A DNA stretch of 64,000 bases from assembly GCF_001632775.1 (NCBI RefSeq), contig NZ_CP015249.1:2212686-2276685 (forward strand), given 5' to 3'. Shown here piece after piece: positions 18,711-28,723 of this stretch (positions are counted from its first letter, which is position 1; each line of letters starts with the position of its first letter). The stretch is from Dokdonella koreensis DS-123 (lineage in GTDB: Bacteria > Pseudomonadota > Gammaproteobacteria > Xanthomonadales > Rhodanobacteraceae). The translations under genes and the position numbers were made by a program. The notes beneath the pieces are model-generated. The model had not been told where the DNA came from. It was given only the letters and a program-made list of their open reading frames with translations, and made no database searches.

Positions 18711-19321
18711 AGCTCCAGTCGTTCTTGTCGGTACTTGTCGGCAGCCTGTTGCTGCACGGCTGCGCCTCGCGTTCGGCCGATCGTGCCGCCGATGCCCGCC
18801 CGGTCGCCGAGCCGGTCGCGAGCGCGGCGCCAGCAGAAGGCCGCATGCAGGGCTATGTGGTGCTGCGCCGGTACCAGGACCGCTTCAAGGTGGACGGCAG
18901 GGAAGTCGTGCGCGACGCCGAGTACGGCTGGGACTACGCCCGCGGCATGACGGTGCTGAAGATGTTCGACACCGATGGCCGGCTGGTCTCCGAGGAGGAC
19001 CGGCCCGGCGAATCGCTGCGGTTGACCGAGGCCGAGAACGCGCGCGCCGAGGTGCTGGTTCGCACGCATCCGCAACTCGCCGACATTCTCAACCAGCCCG
19101 GCGACACCAAGATCTGGATCGGCGGTTTCATCCTGCGCGAGCCGGACGATCCCTACTGCAAGCCCGGTTCGCGCTGCGTCCACGTCATCGCTTCAAAAGA
19201 CAACGGCGACACACCCGTCGCCCATGCCATCGTCGACCTCATGCGGGACCGGGTCGTCTATCCCTTCTATCACCAACAGGCCGGCAACCCGTCCGGCAAG
19301 CGCTCGGAGAAGTCGTCATGA
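18707..19321 (+). CDS. Lipoprotein resembling a copper amine oxidase N3 domain
   Basis: The 204-residue product has a lipoprotein signal (L-L-L-H-G-C, lipid cysteine at about 19) and an alanine/proline-rich linker. The region about 105-188 follows the layout of the N3 domain of copper amine oxidases: L-T-E-A-E-N-A-R-A-E-V-L-V-R-T-H-P, then a strand, G-S-R-C-V-H-V-I-A-S-K-D-N-G-D-T-P-V-A-H-A and I-V-D-L-M-R-D-R-V-V. In known oxidases this domain precedes the catalytic domain in the same chain; here the catalytic domain is the next gene, which starts inside this stop codon (ATGA). This reading is mine from pattern comparison and has not been tested by alignment software. The alternative is simply an unknown lipoprotein. 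Confidence 0.7.
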   Translation: MKLQSFLSVLVGSLLLHGCASRSADRAADARPVAEPVASAAPAEGRMQGYVVLRRYQDRFKVDGREVVRDAEYGWDYARGMTVLKMFDTDGRLVSEEDRPGESLRLTEAENARAEVLVRTHPQLADILNQPGDTKIWIGGFILREPDDPYCKPGSRCVHVIASKDNGDTPVAHAIVDLMRDRVVYPFYHQQAGNPSGKRSEKSS

Positions 19322-20511
19322 AATCGATTCATCACGCGAGTCTGGGATTGCTCTTGCTGGGCCTTCTGGGCGGTCATGAAGTCCTTGCCGCCACGCCGAC
19401 CTGCACCGGCAGCGAGACCAAGCTGAGCTGGCCGGCGGCCAACCCGGTCTGGGAAATGTGCTGGCTGCGGCCGAGCCAGAGCGTCGGACCGGACGGTTCG
19501 GGACTGGAAGTGCGCGACGTCCACTACAACGGCATTCCGGTGATGCGCCGCATGCACGCGCCGCTGCTGTTCGCCGAGTACCGCAACGGCGCCGGCGGCA
19601 ACTGCTACCGCGACTGGAAGGACGAGAACACGACCATCCTCGCCGTTCCGGCGGTGCAGAACACGCTCGGCACGCCGACCTACGGTTCGTATGCGACGAC
19701 CGCCTGCGACCGCTCGCAGAACGCCACGGCCTCCTACGGTGGTTGCCCGTTCGGGCTCTCGCTGCCCGGCGCCAGCTGCGCGGCCGGCGTGATGATCGAG
19801 GACTTCGGCGACGAGGTCCGCCTGACCACGCAGTACCAGGCCGGCTGGTACATGTACAGCTCGCGCTTCGCGTTCTTCAAGGACGGCCGCATCCAGCCGT
19901 ATTTCGGCTTCGGCAATCGCGACGGCACCTACAACAACGTGACGCACTGGCATCACAACTACTGGCGCTTCGAGTTCAACATCGACGGCGACGGCAACCA
20001 GATGGTCAGCGAGAACGGTACGGACAAGGCCACCGAGTTCTCGGCGCTGCGCAGTGCGAACGGCGGCGCCAATGGCGGCCCCCGTACCTGGGAAGTCCGC
20101 AACGCCGCCAGCGGGCGTGGCTACCGGCTGATCCCGGGCTCCGGCGACTACGTCGTGCCGACCGATGAATCCGGCCGCGGCTTCCACACCGTCGACGTGA
20201 TGGCCACCAAGCAGATCGACGGCGAGTACGGCGACCGTACCGACAACCAGCTGGGCGCCTGCCAGATGAACCAGAACGCCCTGGTCAACAACGAGACGCT
20301 CAGCAATACGACGGTCGCCCTCTACTACCGCGTGGCCGTGCGCGACAGCACCGCCAACAACTGGCCGCCGGGCTGCAGCGGCGGGACCTGCATCTCGCAG
20401 GACTCGATGGTCTGCAAGAACACCGGGCCGATGCTGGTGCCGTTCGGTGACTGGTCCGACTACATCCATGTGAGCGGCCTGGAAGGACCGATCAACGGCA
20501 CCTCGCCCTGA
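19318..20511 (+). CDS. Copper-amine-oxidase-like catalytic domain, secreted, stand-alone
   Basis: The 397-residue protein has a signal peptide (about 1-24) and then aligns by eye with the C-terminal catalytic domain of copper amine oxidases. V-R-D-V-H-Y-N-G, I-E-D-F-G-D-E-V, L-T-T-Q-Y-Q-A-G-W-Y-M (Tyr173 at the topaquinone position; family N-Y-D/E becomes Q-Y-Q), F-K-D-G-R-I-Q, and H-W-H-H-N-Y-W-R-F-E-F-N-I-D-G (His210 and His212 at the H-x-H copper ligands) occur in the right order. The third copper histidine (family T-H-F-P-R) seems replaced by Asp343. Known enzymes oxidise primary amines to aldehyde, ammonia and peroxide. Whether this one forms topaquinone is open. It is much shorter than the family (about 640-750) because the N-domain is apparently in the preceding gene. 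Confidence 0.68.
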   Translation: MKSIHHASLGLLLLGLLGGHEVLAATPTCTGSETKLSWPAANPVWEMCWLRPSQSVGPDGSGLEVRDVHYNGIPVMRRMHAPLLFAEYRNGAGGNCYRDWKDENTTILAVPAVQNTLGTPTYGSYATTACDRSQNATASYGGCPFGLSLPGASCAAGVMIEDFGDEVRLTTQYQAGWYMYSSRFAFFKDGRIQPYFGFGNRDGTYNNVTHWHHNYWRFEFNIDGDGNQMVSENGTDKATEFSALRSANGGANGGPRTWEVRNAASGRGYRLIPGSGDYVVPTDESGRGFHTVDVMATKQIDGEYGDRTDNQLGACQMNQNALVNNETLSNTTVALYYRVAVRDSTANNWPPGCSGGTCISQDSMVCKNTGPMLVPFGDWSDYIHVSGLEGPINGTSP

Positions 20512-20584
20512 TCGAAGGCACGTTTGGGCGAAGCCGCCGGATGCGGCTTCGCCATCCACACTGACATTCATTGACTGGGGCTCT

Positions 20585-22558
20585 ATGACTACCTTCAGCG
20601 GGTTGGTTTGCAAATCGCTTGCGATCGCCATAGCCGGCGCGATCACCCTGGGCGCCACCAGCGCCGGATCCATGGCCGCAGGACTCGACCGCGCCAAGGA
20701 GACCTCGGAACACTGGTCGGCCTGGGGCGGCACCGTCGGCGTGCGCTGGAATCGTGAACTGGCGGACGACCTCGGGCTGGTGCTGGGTGCCGCCAACGGC
20801 AGGCACGCGCAGCTCGCCTGGCGCGAGCACGAGATGTTCGACCTGCGCCAGACCGGCAGCCTCGAGTTCGACGTCCGCGCCGGCAACCTGCACGACTTCA
20901 TCGGCGGTTCGCTGCAGGCCCGCGGCGGCTACGTGATCGACTCGCCGGCCGGCCGCATCGATTTGACCGACTTCCGCCTGAGCCCCCGCGCCGGCGACCA
21001 GTTGATCCTCGACATCGTCGGCGGCGACGGCAAGGCCTGGTTCTACATCGACCGCCTGATGTACGAACTGGTCGACAACAACCAGCGCCTGGCCGTGCGG
21101 ACGATGGACCTGCGCATCTCGCCCGAGCTGGCCGATCGGATCGGCCATCCGGAGGTCGCCAACTGGGCGATCGCCGACATGCAGATGACGACCGACGTGC
21201 TGCGCCAGGGCGGCGACCCGCAGCAGCCGTCGGGTGGCTTCAAGTGGCACGGCCAGGCGGCACCGGCCGCCGGAGCGACCTACCAGGCCGACCTGTTCAT
21301 GCAGACCTTCAACTCGCAGTACAGCCGCTGCGACGGCTGCACCGGGGAAGGCGGCAACGGGCGCGTCGTGTTCACGCCGTCCTCGACGCTGCGCAACAAC
21401 GTCAACAACGGCTCCGCCCAGGCGACGATCCCGGGCGACCCGCTCGGCACCAGTACGGCACTGTGGACGGCCGACATCCCGTGGTGGGAGAAATTCAGCG
21501 GCAACCACCCGCCGTACAACAACGACCAGCACCCGTTCCTGATCTGGAACCTCTACCGCTTCAATGCGGACGGTTCGATCGACCAGATCGGACGTTCCGG
21601 CGTCAAGCACGCGTTCCTGACCACCAACTCCAGCTGCCTCGAGCATCCCGGCACCAGCCAGGTGCTCGGCCGCGGCTGCAGCGACACCTACGGCACCGGC
21701 AACAACGACAGCAACAGCGACCTCGGCCCGCGCTCGGAGATCATCCCGGCCACCAACCAGTGGGGACGCTGCGGATCGATCTACGACCTCAACTGCGACG
21801 GCCAGCCCAACGGCTCGGGCAACGGCAACTTCGACCAGCGCCTTATCACGCGCGAGTCGCAGTTCAGCGGTCCGGGCCAGGCCGGGGCGACCTACCTGTT
21901 CGAGTCGTGGTACCTCGCGCGCCAGGACATCAACATCTACAACTCGATGGCGACCAAGCGCGCCACCTTCACGCGCAACGCCAGCACCTGGAGCGTCGGC
22001 GGCAACGACCAGTACCGGTTGGGACCGGCGATCGACCGCTGGGTCGACCCGGCCAATCCGGGCGCCAATGCACGCTCGGTCGAACTCGCCAGCACGGAAG
22101 GCCACACCAAGGTCGCCGTCAAGGCGACCAGCCTCGGTGGCGGCCTGTGGCGGTACGACTATGCGGTGATGAACCTGGACTTCGCCCGCGCCAAGACCCA
22201 GGGTGCCGAACCGAACCTGCGCGTGATCAGCAACATGGGCTTCGACAGCTTCACCGTGCCGGTCGGCTCGGCCACGATCACCAACGTCACGTTCAGCGAC
22301 GGCGACCTCGAGACGACCAACAACTGGGCGACCGGCGTCAGCAACGGCACCGTCGTCTGGGCCACGCCGACGAAGAGCAATGCCTTGAACTGGGGCACGA
22401 TGTTCCGCTTCTCGTTCACCGCCAACCTGGCCCCGACCGAAAGCAGCGCCACGCTGCATGTCGCCGAAACCGGTACGCCGCAGGTGCTGCAGGCGAACGG
22501 CCTGCTGGCGCCGGGCGTGGCCCGGGCCAAGTCGGGCTTCGGCAACAACGCGCCGTGA
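20585..22558 (+). CDS. Large secreted protein, function unknown
   Basis: The 657-residue protein has a signal peptide (hydrophobic about 10-30, A-A-G-L following) and no membrane segment, so it should be periplasmic or secreted. The composition is asparagine-, glycine- and serine-rich, typical of extracellular beta-structure. Two parts are visible: residues about 40-215 (beta-rich with H-D-F-I-G-G, ending at T-D-V-L-R) and about 225-657, with K-H-A-F-L-T-T, G-R-G-C-S-D-T-Y-G, L-G-P-R-S-E and paired cysteines. From memory, similar K-H-A-F...C-S-D-x-Y...L-G-P-x-S-E blocks occur in uncharacterised secreted proteins of Planctomycetes and other environmental bacteria. It follows the oxidase-like gene after 73 bases and precedes a strong terminator, so it probably belongs to the same operon. 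No catalytic motif was identified. Confidence 0.8.
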   Translation: MTTFSGLVCKSLAIAIAGAITLGATSAGSMAAGLDRAKETSEHWSAWGGTVGVRWNRELADDLGLVLGAANGRHAQLAWREHEMFDLRQTGSLEFDVRAGNLHDFIGGSLQARGGYVIDSPAGRIDLTDFRLSPRAGDQLILDIVGGDGKAWFYIDRLMYELVDNNQRLAVRTMDLRISPELADRIGHPEVANWAIADMQMTTDVLRQGGDPQQPSGGFKWHGQAAPAAGATYQADLFMQTFNSQYSRCDGCTGEGGNGRVVFTPSSTLRNNVNNGSAQATIPGDPLGTSTALWTADIPWWEKFSGNHPPYNNDQHPFLIWNLYRFNADGSIDQIGRSGVKHAFLTTNSSCLEHPGTSQVLGRGCSDTYGTGNNDSNSDLGPRSEIIPATNQWGRCGSIYDLNCDGQPNGSGNGNFDQRLITRESQFSGPGQAGATYLFESWYLARQDINIYNSMATKRATFTRNASTWSVGGNDQYRLGPAIDRWVDPANPGANARSVELASTEGHTKVAVKATSLGGGLWRYDYAVMNLDFARAKTQGAEPNLRVISNMGFDSFTVPVGSATITNVTFSDGDLETTNNWATGVSNGTVVWATPTKSNALNWGTMFRFSFTANLAPTESSATLHVAETGTPQVLQANGLLAPGVARAKSGFGNNAP

Positions 22559-22563
22559 GTTGA

Positions 22564-22592
22564 ACCGTACGCGCGCGCGCCGCGCGTACGGT
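22564..22592 (+). repeat. Perfect 12-base inverted repeat after the cytochrome operon
   Basis: ACCGTACGCGCG and its exact complement flank a five-base loop, six bases past the stop codon at 22558. It has no T tract. It probably acts as an RNA 3'-end stabiliser upstream of the main terminator. Confidence 0.6.
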
Positions 22593-22599
22593 CGATCAG

Positions 22600-22638
22600 G
22601 CCCCGCGTCCCCCTCGGGCGGACGCGGGGCTTTTTTTC
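22600..22638 (+). terminator. Rho-independent terminator of the cytochrome/oxidase operon
   Basis: An 11-base GC stem (GCCCCGCGTCC with GGACGCGGGGC) and nine-base loop are followed by seven T residues. It closes the four-gene exported-protein operon. Confidence 0.93.
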
Positions 22639-22815
22639 GTCCGGCGGGTGCACGTGACCGGTGGGATCAGGCCTGGCTGGGGCACCTTGGGCCGTGAGGC
22701 GAGCTGCGTTGCACCGTCGTATCGTTCCGGCAAGGCGCGGCCCGCAGGGCAGGCGGAGGACCGTCTGGCCCAGGACCGCAGCGCCGCCGGGCGTCGCGCC
22801 GGGGATCTTCGCACC

Positions 22816-22848
22816 CCGGCCTTAGCCCGCGACGCGCGCTAAGGCCGG
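22816..22848. repeat. Inverted repeat overlapping the penicillin-acylase stop codon
   Basis: CCGGCCTTAG (22816-22825) and CTAAGGCCGG (22839-22848) are perfect complements with a 13-base loop. The right arm includes the stop codon at 22839-22841. No T tract follows; it may be a weak 3'-end structure of the minus-strand transcript. Confidence 0.45.
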
Positions 22849-25213
22849 AGCTCCAACCGGTGCCTGGGCTCACCCGGAAGAAACGGCGTCGGCTTGCCCG
22901 ATACCCAATCGGCATGGCCGGCACCGTAGAACGGCGACAGCGGATGCCCGCTCTGGCCGCCGGGCATCTGGAAGTAGCCCTCCTGCTCGACGCCGGGGGC
23001 GACCCCGAAGCGCTCCGACGCGCCGAAGCTCCGCCCCTGCACGCGCGGGACGTGGGCGTCGCCCGGCAAGGCATCGGCCGGCATGTCCAGCCAGCGTCCG
23101 AGCAGCTCGGGCAAGGCCCGCGACAGCGGATGGCGGATGCGGGTCGTGTTGCGCTCGCCCCAGGTCCGTGCGGCGATGCCGCCCGGCTGTCCGGCCAGGC
23201 GCCCGGCCACGCGCAAGGCGGCGCCGTCCAGCAGGGCATCCCAATCGGTCTGGCCGGGCGGCAGCAGGTGCGCGGGACGGAACACGATCAACGCGGCGGC
23301 CGCATGCTCGAACTGGGCCAGGCGCGGCAGCTCGAAGTCCGGGAACTTCGTGCGTACCGCGGCGGCGAAGCCCTGCCGCAGCACGTCGGTCACCTCGTCG
23401 CGCCAGGCGCGCACCAGCCGGTAGGCCACCGAATCGGCGGCAGCCCTTCCGTTCCAGTCCCGCAACGCCGCCGCCATCGCGTCGCGCAGCGGATCGGGCT
23501 TCATCTGCTCCAGCTGGCGCGCCAGCAAATCCTTCCATTGCGCGATCAGGGCCGCGTCGTCGTCGAGCTGCACGGCGAGGAGGTCGCCCGGCACGAAGCG
23601 CTCGCGTGCCTGCAGGTCGTCCCGGATCCGCAACGCGCGTGCGCCCAGGTCGTAGCCGCCGTCGCCGAGCACGTCGAGCATCGGCTGTGCCACCATGCGC
23701 TGGTTCGCGCTCCAGATCCGCTGCCACGGCGGGTTGGCGATGAGCGGATGGTCGGCCGCATCGATCCAGCCGTCCCAACCTCGCCCCGGCGTGTCCCATG
23801 CCGCCGGAAGCGACGGATCGTAGCCGCCGACCCGACGCGGGATGCGCCCCGCGATCGTCCAGGCGATGTTGCCGGCCCGGTCGCCGGCCACGAAGTTCTG
23901 CGCAGGAATGCCGCTGGCCTGGGCGATGGCGACGGCATCGTCCACGGTCTCGGCGGTGTCGAGCGCAAGCAGGCGCGCGTCGATGGCACCAGGCCGGTGC
24001 GCTGTCCAGGCCAGGGCCAGCGGCGTGCCGTCCGCATCGGTGCCCAGCAACGGACCCCAAGCGGTGCCGCGAATGTCGAGCGCGACCGCCTCGCCACCCT
24101 TGACGCGAATCGTCTCGTGAGCCTCTTCGATCGAGGCCCAGCCCTGTGCCGTCCGGTAGCGCGACGGATCGGACGGATCGAGCTCGACGCGTACCCAGTC
24201 GGCGAAGTCGCCGTAGCTGTTGGTGAATCCCCAGGCGACGTTGCCATTGCTGCCGGCGACGATCGCCGGCACGCCGGGCAGGGTGGCGCCGCTGACGTCG
24301 ACGATCGCCCCTGCGCGCCGCGGATTGGGATAGACGAAGCGGGCGCGGAACCAGATGTTGGGCACGCGCAAGCCCAGGTGCATGTCGTTCGCCACCAGGG
24401 CCGGCCCGCCGGTCAGCGCGCCGGCGACCGCGAAGGCATTGCTGCCCGGCGTCTCGTCGGCGGTGCGGCCGGCCGGCCGCAGCAGCCCCGCGGCGAGGCT
24501 GCGCAGATCCAGGTCCGCCGCCGGCGGCAGCTCCGGCCAGCGCAGCGGCGGTCCTGCCAGCGGCGCATCCCAGCCGCCGCCCGCGGCGGTCAGGAACCGG
24601 TAGGCCGAATCGGGCAATGCCGCGCGCAGGCGGGCGAACCCCAGCTCGCGCGCGTTGGCGGCATCCTGCAGGTCGAAGAACATCGCGGCGATCACCAGCA
24701 AGCTGTCCTCGCTGCGCCACGGCTCGAGCACCGAGCGCGTCAGCAGGTAGGCGAACGGACGCACCGATAGCGCATCCATGCCGGCATTGACGCCGTCGCG
24801 ATAGCGGTCGAGCTGGGTGCGCTGCTCCGCCGGCAGGGCGTCGAGCGCCGCGGCCAGGCGCGTGCGCATGCGATGCACGCGCGCGTTGCGATCGGCGCCG
24901 ACCGCCACCGACCCGAACAACTCCGACAATTCGCCGGCCGCGCTGCGGCGCATGAGGTCCATCTCGAAGAAACGTTCCTGCGCGTGGACATAGCCGATCG
25001 CCCAGGCCAGGTCGCTGCGATCACCGGCCGTGATGGTCACGGTGCCGAGCGCGTCGCGTTCGACGGTGGCCGGTGCCGCCAATGCAGCAGCAGCGGTGCC
25101 GTCGAGCTGCGGCAGGCTGCCGCGCAACGCCAGCCAGGCCCCCACCGCCGTTGCGGCGGCGAGCACGACCAGCGCGACCGCCAGGCGCAGCGACCAGCGC
25201 ACCGCCGGCCGCA

Positions 25214-25214
<1 letters not shown>
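22839..25214 (-). CDS. Penicillin acylase-family N-terminal-nucleophile hydrolase
   Basis: The 791-residue protein starts with a membrane-anchor or signal helix (about 8-30) and follows the penicillin acylase (S45) order: alpha chain with G-Y-V-H-A-Q-E-R-F-F-E-M-D and R-R-S-A-A-G-E-L-S-E-L-F-G, then T-P-G-S-N-A-F-A-V-A-G, where Ser258 would become the N-terminal nucleophile of the beta chain after self-cleavage. A-N-D-M-H-L-G-L and G-S-N-G-N-V-A-W-G-F-T-N support the active site. Family members cleave amides, including beta-lactam side chains and acyl-homoserine lactones; the substrate cannot be told here. Its ATG shares one base with the parC stop (TGATG), so it is probably cotranslated with parC, an unusual partner. 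No functional link is obvious. Confidence 0.92.
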
Positions 25215-27454
<2,240 letters not shown>

Positions 27455-27598
27455 CGGTTTCTTCGGGGGCGCCAGGTGTGTCCGATCAAGAGCGCGATTG
27501 TGCCGGAACGAGGGAAAATACGCTGTGCCTGTTGCGCCTGTAACGCCAAAGCGGTATCAACAGCGACCTTTTTCAGGCGTACGGACGAGAATCGCGCG

Positions 27599-28627
27599 AT
27601 GAGCGACAGCAGGACATACAAGGTGGCGGTGGTGGGCGCGACCGGCGCGGTCGGGGAGGCCCTGCTGGAGATCCTCGCCGAACGCCGGTTCCCGGTCGGC
27701 GAGCTCGTCGCCCTCGCCAGCGAACGCTCGGCCGGCGGCCAGCTGACCTATGCCGGCCGCTCGGTACCGGTGCGCAACCTGGCCGCTTTCGACTTCGCCG
27801 GCGTGGACATCGCCTTCTTCTCGGCCGGCGGCTCGGTCTCCCGCGTCCACGCGCCACGCGCGGCGGCCGCCGGTGCGGTGGTGATCGACAACACCTCCGA
27901 GTTCCGCTACCAGGACGACATCCCGCTGGTCGTCAGCGAGGTCAATCCCCATGCGATCGCGGCGTACCGCAACCGCGGCATCATCGCCAACCCCAACTGC
28001 TCCACGATGCAGATGCTGGTGGCGCTGGCCCCGATCCATCGCGCCGTCGGCATCGAGCGGATCAACGTGGCCACCTACCAGTCGGTCTCCGGGGCAGGGC
28101 GCTCCGGCGGCGAGGAACTGGGCCGGCAGACCGCCGCCCTGCTCAATTTCCAGGATCCGGAGCCGTCGAAGTTCCCGGTCCAGATCGCCTTCAACCTGAT
28201 TCCCCACATCGACGACTTCCAGGACAACGGCTATACGAAGGAAGAGATGAAGATGGTCTGGGAGACGCGCAAGATCCTCGAAGACGCCTCCATCCAGGTC
28301 AATCCCACCGCCGTCCGCGTCCCGGTCTTCTTCGGTCATGCCGAAGCGGTGCACATCGAGACGCGCGAGCGGATCTCCGCCGATGCGGCGCGGCGCCTGC
28401 TGCAGGCCGCTCCGGGCGTGGTGGTCGTCGACGAGCGCAAGCCCGGCGGCTACCCGACCCCGGCGGGGCACGCGGCCGGCAAGGACCCGGTGTTCGTCGG
28501 GCGCATCCGCGAGGACATCTCGCACCCGCGCGGCCTGGACCTCTGGGTGGTGGCCGACAACATCCGCAAAGGGGCCGCTCTCAACGCGGTTCAAATCGGT
28601 GAACTGGTGATCAAAACGTATCTCTGA
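27599..28627 (+). CDS. asd: Aspartate-semialdehyde dehydrogenase
   Basis: Asd reduces aspartyl phosphate to aspartate semialdehyde with NADPH, the branch point to lysine, diaminopimelate, threonine and methionine. The 342-residue protein shows the Rossmann start V-A-V-V-G-A-T-G-A-V-G, the catalytic cysteine in I-A-N-P-N-C-S-T-M-Q-M, Y-Q-S-V-S-G-A-G-R-S-G and the histidine of V-F-F-G-H-A-E-A. This is the shorter Asd subtype found in Xanthomonadales and Gram-positives rather than the E. coli form. It works in the same pathway as dapD and dapE at 14-16 kb. It stands divergent from parC and is followed by fimV after 96 bases. Confidence 0.97.
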   Translation: MSDSRTYKVAVVGATGAVGEALLEILAERRFPVGELVALASERSAGGQLTYAGRSVPVRNLAAFDFAGVDIAFFSAGGSVSRVHAPRAAAAGAVVIDNTSEFRYQDDIPLVVSEVNPHAIAAYRNRGIIANPNCSTMQMLVALAPIHRAVGIERINVATYQSVSGAGRSGGEELGRQTAALLNFQDPEPSKFPVQIAFNLIPHIDDFQDNGYTKEEMKMVWETRKILEDASIQVNPTAVRVPVFFGHAEAVHIETRERISADAARRLLQAAPGVVVVDERKPGGYPTPAGHAAGKDPVFVGRIREDISHPRGLDLWVVADNIRKGAALNAVQIGELVIKTYL

Positions 28628-28646
28628 TCTACAGTTACGATTGTGT

Positions 28647-28652
28647 TATAAG
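28647..28652 (+). promoter_or_regulatory. Possible -10 element before fimV
   Basis: TATAAG in an AT-richer patch of the otherwise GC-rich asd-fimV gap, about 70 bases before the start codon. CTGATC 17 bases upstream is only a weak -35. Pattern match only. Confidence 0.3.
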
Positions 28653-28723
28653 GCAATTTCGAGATTCGCTCGCAGGAATCCGCAGCCGGATTCCGGATCA
28701 TCGTCGCCGGGGGAGCTTTGCAT

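Noticed and set aside
22564-22638. CRISPR or other repeat array
   Set aside because: Only two different hairpins, no repeated units with spacers; one is a plain terminator.
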